From positions 1-42,605 of the forward strand of contig CANPZE010000022.1 of the NCBI GenBank assembly GCA_947589315.1: DNA of 42,605 nt. Direction: 5' to 3'. This DNA is from an uncultured Lachnospiraceae bacterium. Its GTDB lineage: Bacteria; Bacillota; Clostridia; Lachnospirales; Lachnospiraceae. The notes under the pieces were generated by a model, which worked only from the letters and a program-made list of their open reading frames with translations, was not told the DNA's origin and did no database searches. This document shows, piece by piece, positions 1 through 8,357 of the stretch (its first letter is position 1; each line of letters begins with the position of its first letter). The position numbers and the translations under genes were made by a program.

Positions 1-75
1 GGTGGGTATAGCGCAGTTGGTTAGCGCGCCAGATTGTGGCTCTGGAGGCCCAGGGTTCGAATCCCTGTATCCACC
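1..75 (+). tRNA. tRNA-His (anticodon GTG)
   Basis: The sequence folds as a standard cloverleaf. The acceptor arm GTGGGTA pairs with TATCCAC, an extra G at position 1 pairs with the C at 75 (the G-1 typical of tRNA-His), the D-arm is GCGC...GCGC, the anticodon stem CCAGA/TCTGG holds loop TTGTGGC, and the T-arm is CAGGG-TTCGAAT-CCCTG. The anticodon GTG reads histidine codons. No CCA end is encoded, so it must be added after transcription. The window starts at the first base of the gene, so its promoter is outside. Confidence 0.96.
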
Positions 76-78
76 TTG

Positions 79-118
79 AAATCCTTGCTGGCATTATGGC
101 AGATGCAGGGATTTTTTT
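79..118 (+). terminator. Hairpin with T-run after tRNA-His
   Basis: AAATCCTTGC and GCAGGGATTT can pair (with a G-U pair) around a loop, followed directly by a run of T residues. This is a plausible intrinsic terminator or processing hairpin between the two tRNA genes. It would be leaky if both tRNAs are co-transcribed. Confidence 0.5.
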
Positions 119-134
119 ATAACATTATGGTTAA

Positions 135-206
135 TGGGCCATCGCCAAGCGGTAAGGCACAGGACTTTGACTCCTGCATTCGCTGGTTCGAATCCAGTTG
201 GCCCAG
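135..206 (+). tRNA. tRNA-Gln (anticodon TTG)
   Basis: The cloverleaf has acceptor TGGGCCA/TGGCCCA, an anticodon stem CAGGA/TCCTG around loop CTTTGAC, and T-arm CTGG-TTCGAAT-CCAG. Anticodon TTG decodes CAA and, by wobble, CAG. The discriminator base is G and no CCA is encoded. It lies 59 bases behind tRNA-His in the same direction, consistent with a small tRNA cluster. Confidence 0.95.
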
Positions 207-214
207 TAACGAAA

Positions 215-240
215 GAGACCAAGCCGTTAGGCTTGGTCTC
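215..240 (+). terminator. Hairpin ending the tRNA cluster
   Basis: GAGACCAAGCC and GGCTTGGTCTC form a perfect 11-bp stem with loop GTTA eight bases after tRNA-Gln. The bases that follow are pyrimidine-rich (CTTCTAT) but not a full T-run. It most likely ends tRNA transcription and separates the tRNAs from the oxidoreductase gene. Confidence 0.65.
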
Positions 241-318
241 CTTCTATATATGATATGCCGGATTTAGATTGACATTGGAGAATAATGCATGTCTGCTTTG
301 GGAATAGGGGGGTCGGAA

Positions 319-1299
319 ATGGTTCATTTTGGAATATTAGGGGCGGGAAATATTGCCCATAGTTTTTGTGGGGCCGCCAACAAAACGGAGGACGCCTGCG
401 TGCTGGCTGTTGCAAGCAAGGAGCTGGACCGTGCCAGGGCATGGGCAGAACAGGAGGCGGTGCCCCGGGCTTATGGAAGTTATGAGGAAATGTTGAAGGA
501 TCCGGACATTGAGGCGGTATATATCGCTACTACGGGCAATTTCCATTATGGGAATATTAAGCAGTGCCTGCAGGCAGGAAAACATGTGATCTGCGAGAAG
601 GCAATGGTGGCGACAGAGGAGGAGGCCCGGGAGGCCTTTCGCCTTGCGGATGAGAAGAACCTCTTTCTAATGGAGGCGATGTGGTCCCGCTTTCTTCCCA
701 AGACACAGAAGGTGAGGGAATGGGTCCGGGAAGGACGTATCGGCAGGGTAAAGCTGATCCAGGGCACCATTGGCTTCCAGGCGCCCAAGGATCCTCAAGG
801 GCGTTTGTATAACCCGGATCTGGGCGGCGGCGTGTTATATGACTTGGGGGTATATCTGATAGACTTACTTCCCTATTTTGTAGATCAGAGGATTGTGGAT
901 ACCCAGGCATGGATCCAGAGGGCAGGCACCGGTATTGATGAAACGGTCAACCTGAACCTTAAGCTGGAGGATTGTTGGGCTAACGGGCAGATGTCCCTGG
1001 CTGCCAAACTGCCGGAGGATGCTTATATTTATGGGGAGACTGGCTATATCCGCATTCCTAAGATCCACTGGGGAACAGAGGCGTTGCTTTATGACCAGGA
1101 GGAAAGGCTGGTAGAACATTTTAACAGGCCGGAGGAATTTGGTTTTGTCTATGAGCTGGCAGAGGCAGTCCGGTGTATCCGATCCGGCGCGATGGAAAGC
1201 AATATTGCCAGCCGGGAAATGACCCTGGTTAGCAGCCGGATCTATGACAAATATCTCCGTCCTCTTGGAGACGGGGAAGAGGCTGTCAGAGTATCATAA
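319..1299 (+). CDS. Gfo/Idh/MocA family NAD(P)-dependent oxidoreductase
   Basis: This 326-residue soluble enzyme belongs to the Gfo/Idh/MocA family, which oxidises or reduces sugar- or inositol-like substrates with NAD(P). The N-terminal Rossmann fold is marked by GILGAGNIAH (residues 5-14). EKAM at 93-96 occupies the usual EKP position, with alanine replacing the common proline. The C-terminal substrate domain carries GGGVLYDLGVY (169-179), characteristic of the dihydrodiol-dehydrogenase-like branch. An in-frame ATG lies 30 bases upstream at 289. I prefer 319 because a GGGGGG-type ribosome site sits about eight bases before it and the Rossmann fold begins at once. The lipoprotein gene follows after 17 bases, probably in the same transcript. 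The substrate cannot be deduced. Confidence 0.9.
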   Translation: MVHFGILGAGNIAHSFCGAANKTEDACVLAVASKELDRARAWAEQEAVPRAYGSYEEMLKDPDIEAVYIATTGNFHYGNIKQCLQAGKHVICEKAMVATEEEAREAFRLADEKNLFLMEAMWSRFLPKTQKVREWVREGRIGRVKLIQGTIGFQAPKDPQGRLYNPDLGGGVLYDLGVYLIDLLPYFVDQRIVDTQAWIQRAGTGIDETVNLNLKLEDCWANGQMSLAAKLPEDAYIYGETGYIRIPKIHWGTEALLYDQEERLVEHFNRPEEFGFVYELAEAVRCIRSGAMESNIASREMTLVSSRIYDKYLRPLGDGEEAVRVS

Positions 1300-1316
1300 A
1301 GGGAGGAGATATTGGG

Positions 1317-2909
1317 ATGAAACGATGGCGTATAGGAGCATTGTGCGTAAATATTCTGTGGATCGCAGCCTGTAGTATGCTGCTGGTTTCCTGTGAAGGC
1401 CCTGGGAGAAAGCCTTCTGCAGGGAAAGGAAAGACTGGCGCTACGGCGGCAGAGGATTTCGTTGCTGTGACCAGGTTTCATATTGCCGGATCCCATGAGA
1501 ATGTTATCCCGACTACAGAGAAAGAATTGGCCGCCATTGATACCGGGGAGGAAGAGGAGGTTGTCCAGACCAACAATAACCGGATCAACGGAAGCTTTCT
1601 CTATCCCTATCAGAAAGGATACCTTCTTAATGTGAGAAGGGGAAAGGCGGGAGAACAGGAAGATACGGTAGTGTTCTGTGATGGAGAGGGGCAGTCAGAG
1701 GAGCAGAGTGAATGGACAAATATTGTGGACATTCAGGATAACATCATTTATTACTACTCTCCGGAAGGCCGCCTTACGAGAGCTATCGGGGGAAAGACAA
1801 CGGTATTTGAGGAAATGGAAGATCCGGAGGATGTGTTTTTTGCCCGGGACAGTATATACTATACGTTAGCGGATGAAGATAAAGAGCAGAGTTATATCTA
1901 TAAGGTGGATTATGAGGGAAAGAATACGGAGCGGCTGTACCAGCTGGATGTGTTGGCAGACCAGATCTACTTATATCAGGACAGGCTCTGGCTGGCTTAT
2001 GAAAAGTTTTATGAGCCGGACAGTAAGCCAGGCTTAGCTGTTATCGATATGGAGGAATCTGAGATTAACGTATATCAGGGGATTCATCCGGAGGAGTTTG
2101 GCGGAGGCAGGTTTTCTGTCAATAACGGATATCTCTATTTTAATTCTTCTGGCCTGCGGCGGTTGTGTATCCAGGACAATTCTGTGGAATCAATTTTTGC
2201 AGAGAATGGGGAAAAGATTAATTTTACTGACAACGGCATTCTGTTTGCCAGCGGCAATAAGCTCTACTTTGCGGATTCCAGCGGGATAAAGGAGATTAAA
2301 GACCTGGGGAATGAGGGAGACGGTTTTGGCGGAATCCGGGTAGAAGATGGGAATATATATATCCAGAGCTATAAAGGGACTGCCTTTCAAAGCTTTTTCC
2401 GCAAAGTCAGCCAGATTGATGAAGAGGGGAAGGCCGTAGGAGAACTGTATGAGGATTCTGACCAGAAGGAGACCTATGAGAATCCCATTGATGAATACTT
2501 TCTGCCTCGGATAGAGTTTGCGGCTTCCGAGGCAACCATGCGGGGATACCAGGATGATTACAGAGGGGTGTGGAGGTCTGAATTCCAGCATCTGATGAAA
2601 TTTATCAGGAAAAAGTGTGTTTATGGGCAAGACAGAGAAAAGGTCCAGGCATATGAGAAAAATGTCCGCGATATGATAGAGAAGTCTAAGGAAATAGCAG
2701 GAATGGAGATAGCAAATACCTATGATATCAATCCGGATCCGCCTAAAGGGAAGGATGGCAATACCAGAAGTTCTTCCTGGGGGAATGGGACCCGCAGCAG
2801 GCTGAATCAATTGGAAGGGGAAATGTACCGGGATGCCAGTATGTCATTGATAGATATTTTCCAATATAAGTTCCGCGAATTGGAATATTCGGAACTCCAT
2901 TATGAATAA
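1317..2909 (+). CDS. Secreted lipoprotein with beta-propeller-like repeats (DUF5050-like)
   Basis: This 530-residue protein starts with a signal peptide ending in the lipobox LVSC (C at about residue 26), so it should be a membrane-anchored lipoprotein on the outer face. Residues of about 80-370 contain repeated short strands with motifs such as 'NIIYYYS', 'SIYYTLADE', 'GYLYFNSSG' and 'GNKLYFADSSG'. This spacing is typical of DUF5050/prolow-density-receptor-like beta-propellers in clostridia. The last ~130 residues are charged and mainly helical. It is preceded by GGGAGGAG and follows the oxidoreductase by 17 bases. It ends 14 bases from the convergent downstream gene. The ligand or partner is unknown; the DUF5050 assignment is by motif resemblance only. 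Confidence 0.75.
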   Translation: MKRWRIGALCVNILWIAACSMLLVSCEGPGRKPSAGKGKTGATAAEDFVAVTRFHIAGSHENVIPTTEKELAAIDTGEEEEVVQTNNNRINGSFLYPYQKGYLLNVRRGKAGEQEDTVVFCDGEGQSEEQSEWTNIVDIQDNIIYYYSPEGRLTRAIGGKTTVFEEMEDPEDVFFARDSIYYTLADEDKEQSYIYKVDYEGKNTERLYQLDVLADQIYLYQDRLWLAYEKFYEPDSKPGLAVIDMEESEINVYQGIHPEEFGGGRFSVNNGYLYFNSSGLRRLCIQDNSVESIFAENGEKINFTDNGILFASGNKLYFADSSGIKEIKDLGNEGDGFGGIRVEDGNIYIQSYKGTAFQSFFRKVSQIDEEGKAVGELYEDSDQKETYENPIDEYFLPRIEFAASEATMRGYQDDYRGVWRSEFQHLMKFIRKKCVYGQDREKVQAYEKNVRDMIEKSKEIAGMEIANTYDINPDPPKGKDGNTRSSSWGNGTRSRLNQLEGEMYRDASMSLIDIFQYKFRELEYSELHYE

Positions 2910-2923
2910 GCATTTTCATGGGA

Positions 2924-3700
2924 TCATGGGGCCGTGCCTTTGAAGAGGACATCCCCCAGACGGTAACAATAAGACCGCCCCTGCTTGCCGCTGCGGGCTA
3001 CCGCTCCGATATAGTGGAGGATCGTCAGGGCTGTCTGAGCCCGTCCCCGGGGGATCTGGGCGGCTTTGGCGAAATCAGCAGACGTAAATTCCTCAGGAAG
3101 GCCTTCTGGAATCAGGCAGCCATAATCTGACAGGCTGCCAATGTAAAATTCGTCTACCAGGGCCGTAGGGATGCGGTCATACCGGGTGGAGCCCTTCTTC
3201 CGGTCCCTGCTCCATCCGTTGAGCAGCCGATATTCTTCTGCATTGATGAGGACCAGGCATAGATGGAGATTGGGATCTGTCAGATAGGGTTTGATCTTAT
3301 ATAGTTCCGGTATCGCGTCATAGGGAGTCCCCCGTTTGGGGGATTTTCTTTTTTGGGAGACTTCGCCGGTAGCCTCATCGATCCAGTAAAGCCATTTCGT
3401 ATGGATGATGGGGTAGACGATGGTCACAGGGTAATATTTCAGGAAGGTATCCAGTTTATTCCGTAATTTATTAAAGCCTCGGGTCTGTATTTCAATGATC
3501 TCATTGTCCCGCAGGATATCTGCTACAAAATTCCCTACCCGGATCTCCTGATGGGAGGATTCCGGTTCGTAAAAGTTCTTTAATACCGCATGGACGGTTT
3601 TCTCCTGTAGGGTGCCTATTCCCTGGCGCTCCCGCTCCTGGCGGATGATTTTCTCACATGCCCGGGTAAAAAGTAATTCATCATTAGCGCAGATGGACAT
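2924..3700 (-). CDS. Conserved hypothetical protein, possible PD-(D/E)XK nuclease fold
   Basis: This 258-residue cytosolic protein has no recognised name. Near the N-terminus (about residues 33-80) a conserved helix glutamate is followed by 'VGNFVADIL' and 'EIIEIQTRGFNKLRNKL'. The arrangement E...D61...E70-x-Q72 resembles the PD-(D/E)XK active site of resolvase-like nucleases, with Gln in place of Lys. The C-terminal ~60 residues ('FTSADFAKAAQIPRGRAQTALTILHYIGAV') look like a winged-helix or helix-turn-helix. A nuclease-like domain plus a DNA-binding tail is my inference. Two ATGs are close together; AGGAGG lies one base before the first and seven before the second, so I start at 3700. It is convergent to the lipoprotein gene and divergent from the GerA gene. 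Confidence 0.7.
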   Translation of the reverse strand: MSICANDELLFTRACEKIIRQERERQGIGTLQEKTVHAVLKNFYEPESSHQEIRVGNFVADILRDNEIIEIQTRGFNKLRNKLDTFLKYYPVTIVYPIIHTKWLYWIDEATGEVSQKRKSPKRGTPYDAIPELYKIKPYLTDPNLHLCLVLINAEEYRLLNGWSRDRKKGSTRYDRIPTALVDEFYIGSLSDYGCLIPEGLPEEFTSADFAKAAQIPRGRAQTALTILHYIGAVARSGKQGRSYCYRLGDVLFKGTAP

Positions 3701-3792
3701 AGCCATTCCTCCTGATCTGTAGTTTCATTGCTTTATCTAGTGTATCAGATTTTTTTGTTCCAGGAAAGTATTCTTCTTTTGCAGAAAAGAAT

Positions 3793-3822
3793 GTATAAAT
3801 CCCGGCTGTTTGGCGGATACTG
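3793..3822 (+). promoter_or_regulatory. Possible forespore sigma-G-type promoter
   Basis: GTATA (3793-3797) and GATACTG (3816-3822) are separated by 18 bases. They resemble the sigma-G consensus GHATR-N17/18-CATWHTA, with mismatches at the outer -10 bases. The site lies 40 bases upstream of a GerA-family spore germination gene, where a forespore promoter would be expected. The match is imperfect and unsupported by other data. Confidence 0.35.
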
Positions 3823-3861
3823 AGAGATAGCAGGGCTTGTAGGCCAGGAAGGAGTGAAAGG

Positions 3862-5289
3862 ATGCCGGATATTTTTCAGGGAGATTTTTCCCAAAGAGAT
3901 GAGGAGATCAAAAAGCTTCTCCACATTGGAGAATGTTTTGATTTATTACGGCGGCGGTTTGCGATAGGGGGAAGACAGGCTGTCTTCTATGCTGTGGACG
4001 GATTTCTGCGGGGCGATGTGGCAGAAAAGATTATGGAGTTCTTTTATTCTGTCTCTTCGGAAGAGATGCCTCAGGATTTTGCCGGGTTCCTGCAGCATCA
4101 GATCCCATATATGGATATTATCAAATTAAAGGACCAAGAGGCCTTTATCCATGCTGTGCTGTCAGGAATGAGCTGCCTTCTGGTGGAGGGATATTCGGAG
4201 ATCCTGGCATTGGATATGAGGGAATATCCCAGCCGCAGTGTAGATGAGCCAGACAAAGACAAGGTGCTGCGGGGATCCAGAGATGGCTTTATTGAATCCC
4301 TGATTCCCAATATTGCCTTGATCCGCAGGAGGATCCGGGACGTTAATTTAATATTTTCCCTGGAGAATATTGGGCGCAGCTCCCGCACAGACCTGGCCAT
4401 TTGCTATATGAAGGGAAGGGTAAAAGAGGACGTCTTAAAATTGGTCAAGGAAAGACTGCAATCTATTGATGTAGACTCTCTGACAATGAATCAGGAGAGC
4501 CTGGCGGAAAGCATCTTTCAAAAGGGCTGGCTGAATCCCTTTCCTAAGTTTAAGTATACGGAGCGGCCGGATACGACAGCTGCCTGCCTTCTGGAAGGAA
4601 GTATTGTTATTCTCTGCGATAATTCTTCGGCAGCCATGATCATTCCTTCTTCCTTGTTTGACATTATAGAAGACGCCAATGATTATTATTTTCCCCCGGT
4701 GACCGGGACTTATCTGCGCCTCAGCCGGATGGTCATCAATGTAGTTGCCATTTTTCTGACGCCATTGTTTATCCTGCTTCTGGAACATTCGGAATGGGTT
4801 CCTGCCTCTCTGGATTTTATATTAATTAAAGATGCAGTAAATATACCTCCCATGATACAGCTGCTGATCCTGGAGGTCGCCATCGATGGCCTCCGCATGG
4901 CGGCAGTGAATACTCCGGGAATATTGAACACGCCCCTGAGTATTGTAGCAGGTATTGTGTTTGGGGATTATACGGTAAATTCCGGATGGTTCAATTCGGA
5001 GATCATGTTATACATGGCCTTTGTGGCTGTGGCCAACTATACCCAAAGTAATATGGAGCTGGGCTATGCCATCAAATTCCTGCGGATTCAGCTTTTGATC
5101 CTCACAGGCCTTTTTGGGCTTTGGGGATTCGTGGCAGGAACGCTGGTCATATTGATCACGCCATTGCTGAACCGGACGCTGACAGGACGAAATTACCTGT
5201 ACCCGCTGATCCCTTTCAATGGGATTCAGTTAATGCAGCGCTTCTTCCGGATCAGCCTGCATCGGTATGAAAAGCTCCATCACCGATAA
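3862..5289 (+). CDS. GerA/SpoVAF family spore germination protein
   Basis: This 475-residue membrane protein belongs to the GerA (GerAA/SpoVAF) family, inner spore membrane proteins that take part in nutrient germination. The N-terminal ~270 residues are the soluble domain and include the family hallmark 'RGSRDGFIESLIPNIALIRR'. The C-terminal half holds about five hydrophobic helices and the conserved 'PPVTGTYLRLSR' and 'AAVNTPGILNTPLSIVAGI' segments. GGAAGGAGTG precedes the ATG. Germinant receptors normally come as A-B-C operons, but no GerAB or GerAC gene is adjacent, and no other spoVA genes are visible. The protein may therefore act as a stand-alone SpoVAF-like subunit. It points to a spore-forming host. 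Confidence 0.88.
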   Translation: MPDIFQGDFSQRDEEIKKLLHIGECFDLLRRRFAIGGRQAVFYAVDGFLRGDVAEKIMEFFYSVSSEEMPQDFAGFLQHQIPYMDIIKLKDQEAFIHAVLSGMSCLLVEGYSEILALDMREYPSRSVDEPDKDKVLRGSRDGFIESLIPNIALIRRRIRDVNLIFSLENIGRSSRTDLAICYMKGRVKEDVLKLVKERLQSIDVDSLTMNQESLAESIFQKGWLNPFPKFKYTERPDTTAACLLEGSIVILCDNSSAAMIIPSSLFDIIEDANDYYFPPVTGTYLRLSRMVINVVAIFLTPLFILLLEHSEWVPASLDFILIKDAVNIPPMIQLLILEVAIDGLRMAAVNTPGILNTPLSIVAGIVFGDYTVNSGWFNSEIMLYMAFVAVANYTQSNMELGYAIKFLRIQLLILTGLFGLWGFVAGTLVILITPLLNRTLTGRNYLYPLIPFNGIQLMQRFFRISLHRYEKLHHR

Positions 5290-5314
5290 AGTGTCGAAGG
5301 GGAGAACGCAGGTT

Positions 5315-5342
5315 TAGACAAATTGTGTAAAAAAAATATAAA
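5315..5342 (+). promoter_or_regulatory. Candidate sigma-A promoter for the permease gene
   Basis: TAGACA (5315-5320) and TATAAA (5337-5342) are spaced by 16 bases. Transcription from here would give a leader of about 115 bases before the permease start at 5464, which contains the repeated TGCGA/TCGCA motifs at 5406-5429. Confidence 0.4.
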
Positions 5343-5405
5343 ATCTTTAAAAAAATTATAAAGTGTGACTATGTATTTCTTTTTTTTCTGGTGCTAATAT
5401 ATAAA

Positions 5406-5431
5406 TGCGAAATCGCAAGTGTTATGCGATT
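5406..5431 (+). repeat. Overlapping inverted repeats in the permease leader
   Basis: TGCGA-AA-TCGCA (5406-5417) is followed by a second TGCGA at 5425-5429. The central arm can thus pair with either flanking copy; AATCGCA/TGCGATT forms a 7-bp stem with a 7-base loop. The motif lies between the candidate promoter and the ribosome site, so it may be an operator or a small RNA switch. No known riboswitch class is recognisable. Confidence 0.4.
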
Positions 5432-5463
5432 GTGACATTATATATACTGAGGGGGCGAAGGAA

Positions 5464-6819
5464 ATGTTAATCGCACAAATATTAGCTGTCCTTATCTTTG
5501 TCGTCATGTTCCTATTGATCGTGATAGACAAGATAGAGAGACAATATATTACTTTGGCATGCGGCCTGCTGACTCTGATTTTGGTATTTGGAGCCGCCAT
5601 GCACAGCGTGCCTGCGATTCTGGAGACATTGAATGTAAGGGGGATATTCACGCCGGGCTTCTGGTATGCTGCCGGACAGGCGGAGGAGTCTTCTTCCGGA
5701 ATCAACTGGGCTACCATTATATTTATTGCAGGAATGATGGTCATGGTGGAGGGGATGGCAAAGGCCGGGTTCTTCCGCTGGCTCTGTATGAGGCTGGCCA
5801 AATTGGTGCACTATAAGACCATTCCCCTGTTTATTACTTTCATGGTAATGTCTGCTATTTTGGCTATGTTCATTGACAGCATCACGGTTATCCTGTTCCT
5901 GGCAGCAGTGACGGTAGAGCTGGCAAAGCTTTTAAGGTTTGATCCCGTCCCTATGATCCTGTCCGAGGTCTTCTGCGCTAATCTGGGAGGTTCTGCTACA
6001 ATGTGCGGAGATCCGCCTAATATCATCGTGGGGACCTCTCTGGGATTGTCTTTTGCTGATTTCCTGACCAACACGGGTCTGATCGCCGGCATAGGACTGA
6101 TTCTTGTGGTAGCGTATTTCTTCCTGGTATACCATAAGGAGCTGGCGGCAGGAGGGGAAGAGATTGATTTTTCTGCCATTCCGGATCCCAGCGAGGCAAT
6201 CACCAACAAAAGAGATTTTATTATTAGCTGTATTATTTTCGGCTGCGCCGTAGCGATGCTGGTGACCCATGCCCAGACCGGGCTGACGGTAGCGTTTATC
6301 GGACTGGTGATCGCAATCGTCACATTGGCGGCTTCTGGTAAATACGCATTGGAATTGTTGAAAAAGGTAGATTATAAAACGCTGCTTTTCTTCATAGGAT
6401 TATTTATGGTAGTAGGCGGCCTGGAACAGACTGGCATTTTGGAATTGATCGCAGGATTTATTGGAAAGATCAGCGGAGGAAATATAAAGACAATGGTGGC
6501 GATCATTATCTGGATTTCTGCTATTGCCAGCGCTTTTGTGGATAATATTCCTTTTGCAGCTACGATGGTTCCGGTCATTAAGAATCTGGCGGCAACCCAG
6601 GGGGTTGACCTGCAGGTGCTGGCCTGGACCTTGTCAATGGGAACCGATATCGGAGGAAGCGCTACCCCGATCGGTGCGTCTGCCAATGTAGTAGGAACCT
6701 CCGTGGCTGCCAAGAACGGTTATCCTATTGGATGGGGAAAGTACTGTAAGACAGTAGCGCCTGCAACGATTATCGTAGTGGCAGTATCCATGCTGATCAT
6801 ATTTGTACGCTATTGTTAA
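5464..6819 (+). CDS. SLC13/ArsB/NhaD-type (ion transporter superfamily) permease
   Basis: This 451-residue integral membrane protein has about eleven hydrophobic helices. It shows ion-transporter-superfamily signatures in two inverted halves: 'FIDSITVILFLAAVTVEL' with 'NLGGSATMCGDPPNIIVG', and 'AFVDNIPFAATMVPVI' with 'DIGGSATPIGASANVVG'. These repeated GGSAT-P-N loops bind substrate and ion in arsenite permeases, NhaD-type Na+/H+ antiporters and DASS transporters. Which of these it transports cannot be told from sequence; no ars genes adjoin it. An upstream in-frame start (5419) exists, but GAGGGGGCGAAGG before 5464 favours this ATG. The next gene overlaps or abuts its end, so the two are probably co-transcribed. 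Confidence 0.87.
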   Translation: MLIAQILAVLIFVVMFLLIVIDKIERQYITLACGLLTLILVFGAAMHSVPAILETLNVRGIFTPGFWYAAGQAEESSSGINWATIIFIAGMMVMVEGMAKAGFFRWLCMRLAKLVHYKTIPLFITFMVMSAILAMFIDSITVILFLAAVTVELAKLLRFDPVPMILSEVFCANLGGSATMCGDPPNIIVGTSLGLSFADFLTNTGLIAGIGLILVVAYFFLVYHKELAAGGEEIDFSAIPDPSEAITNKRDFIISCIIFGCAVAMLVTHAQTGLTVAFIGLVIAIVTLAASGKYALELLKKVDYKTLLFFIGLFMVVGGLEQTGILELIAGFIGKISGGNIKTMVAIIIWISAIASAFVDNIPFAATMVPVIKNLAATQGVDLQVLAWTLSMGTDIGGSATPIGASANVVGTSVAAKNGYPIGWGKYCKTVAPATIIVVAVSMLIIFVRYC

Positions 6820-6842
6820 GCAATGAAAGGAGTGAGTGGATA

Positions 6843-7439
6843 TTGGATATGGGAAAACAGCTTATCATTTCTGTCAGCCGGGAGTACGGCAGCCAGGGCC
6901 ATGATATAGCAAAGCAGCTGGCAGAGCAGCTGGGCCTTACCTTTTACGACAGAAATATTTTGGACAAAATTGCAGAAGAAATGGATGTAGATGTAGAACA
7001 TCTGGAGAAGTATGATGAAAAGCCGGTGAATGTTTTGTTCAGCCGCAGGGTCGGCGAGCATACCAATTCTATGGAGGAGCATATCGCACAGATGCAGTTT
7101 TCCTATCTGAAGAAAAAGGCGGAGAGCGGAGAATCCTTTGTTGTGGTAGGCCGGTGTGCAGAGACCGTATTACGGGGAGCCGAAGGGCTGGTTTCCGTGT
7201 TTGTACTGGGTGACAGAAGCAAGAAATGCTTACATATCCAGGAGAAATTTCAACTTACGGAGCAGGATGCGCTGGCGAAGATGAACCGACATGACAAGGC
7301 AAGGAAGCAATATCATAACCGCCACTCTAATTTCCGGTGGGGCGATTCCAGGGGCTACGACATCTGTATCAACAGCAGCCGCCTGGGAATAGAGAAGACA
7401 GTTCAGGTATTGAAAAGCTATATTGATCTGGCGCGGTAA
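6843..7439 (+). CDS. Cytidylate kinase-like family protein
   Basis: About 198 residues of a P-loop protein in the cytidylate-kinase-like family. The N-terminus 'IISVSREYGSQGHDIAKQLA' matches that family's modified P-loop, and 'YDRNILDKIAEE' and 'VVVGRCAETVL' (residues 100-115) fit the nucleotide-kinase core. The true substrate is not known for this family; it is not the housekeeping Cmk. The start is uncertain: AAAGGAG lies 11 bases before a TTG at 6843, while the ATG at 6849 is somewhat too far. The gene begins 24 bases after the permease stop, so coupling with the permease is likely. A strong terminator follows. Confidence 0.8.
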   Translation: MDMGKQLIISVSREYGSQGHDIAKQLAEQLGLTFYDRNILDKIAEEMDVDVEHLEKYDEKPVNVLFSRRVGEHTNSMEEHIAQMQFSYLKKKAESGESFVVVGRCAETVLRGAEGLVSVFVLGDRSKKCLHIQEKFQLTEQDALAKMNRHDKARKQYHNRHSNFRWGDSRGYDICINSSRLGIEKTVQVLKSYIDLAR

Positions 7440-7463
7440 AAATGACAGAGGATAAAAGGATAG

Positions 7464-7507
7464 AAAGAGGTGTATCCGGTGGAGAATGCCGGATGCGCCT
7501 CTTTTCA
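7464..7507 (+). terminator. Intrinsic terminator after the kinase-like gene
   Basis: AAGAGGTGTATCCGG pairs with CCGGATGCGCCTCTT (two G-U or mismatched positions) around a 9-base loop and is followed by TTTTC. It closes the permease/kinase transcript before tatD. Confidence 0.75.
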
Positions 7508-7565
7508 TAATTTAAGATTCATTGTACAATAAGAGAATAATCGGAATAACAGGGAGGATGGAAAA

Positions 7566-8354
7566 ATGATCATTGATACCCATGCCCATTACGAGGATGA
7601 CAGATATAATGAGGACAGGGATGCTCTATTAAGCTCCATGCCCCGGCAGGGAGTAGGATTGATTGTGGATGTGGGCGCCGGCATCCGTTCCACGGAGGGC
7701 GCAGTGGCCTTAAGTGAAGCGTATGATTTTGTATATGCTTCCGTGGGCATCCATCCAGAGGAGATCCAGCAGCTGACGCCCGGACATATGGACTGGCTGG
7801 AAGGGCTGGCGGCAAAGGAGAAGGTAGTCGCCATTGGAGAAATCGGCCTGGATTACCATTACCAGGAGCCGGATCAGGAACTGCAAAAGCAATGGTTTAT
7901 CCGTCAATTGGAGCTGGCGGCAAAGGTAAAGCTGCCAGTGATCATTCACAGCCGCCAGGCAGCCCAGGATACACTGGATATCATGACGGCTCATTGCGAC
8001 TGGGCGCAGGGAGGCGTGATCCACTGCTTTTCCTATGGCTGGGAAATGGCCCGGCAATATTTGGAAAAAGGCTTTTATCTGGGGATTGGGGGAGTTGTTA
8101 CCTTTAAGAACAGCAAGAAGCTGAAAGAGGTGGTACGGCTGGCGCCTATGGATAAGCTGGTGCTGGAGACGGATGCGCCTTATTTAGCGCCGGAGCCTGA
8201 CCGGGGGAAGCGGAATTCCTCCCTGGAATTGATCCATGTGGCAAAGGCTATCGCAGAGCTGAAGGGGATGGATGTGGAAGAGGTGATCCGGATCACGGAA
8301 GAGAATGCAAAAGCATTATACCGTCTGCCCCGGCAGGCAGGGAGGAGCGTATAA
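7566..8354 (+). CDS. TatD family metal-dependent hydrolase (DNase)
   Basis: This 262-residue protein belongs to the TatD family of TIM-barrel metallohydrolases, cytosolic 3'-5' exonucleases involved in DNA repair and turnover. All metal ligands are visible: H6 and H8 in 'IIDTHAH', E92 in 'GEIGLDYHY', H128 in 'VIIHSRQA', H153 in 'IHCFSYG', and D203 in 'ETDAPYLAP'. GGGAGGATGG precedes the ATG. The gene is followed after three bases by rsmA. In many Firmicutes the RNase M5 gene rnmV lies between tatD and rsmA; it is absent here. Length is normal for the family. Confidence 0.93.
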   Translation: MIIDTHAHYEDDRYNEDRDALLSSMPRQGVGLIVDVGAGIRSTEGAVALSEAYDFVYASVGIHPEEIQQLTPGHMDWLEGLAAKEKVVAIGEIGLDYHYQEPDQELQKQWFIRQLELAAKVKLPVIIHSRQAAQDTLDIMTAHCDWAQGGVIHCFSYGWEMARQYLEKGFYLGIGGVVTFKNSKKLKEVVRLAPMDKLVLETDAPYLAPEPDRGKRNSSLELIHVAKAIAELKGMDVEEVIRITEENAKALYRLPRQAGRSV

Positions 8355-8357
8355 AAT

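Noticed and set aside
289-318. Upstream start codon for the oxidoreductase at 289
   Set aside because: No ribosome site before it, and the ten additional residues precede the normal Rossmann start; 319 has a strong G-rich site.
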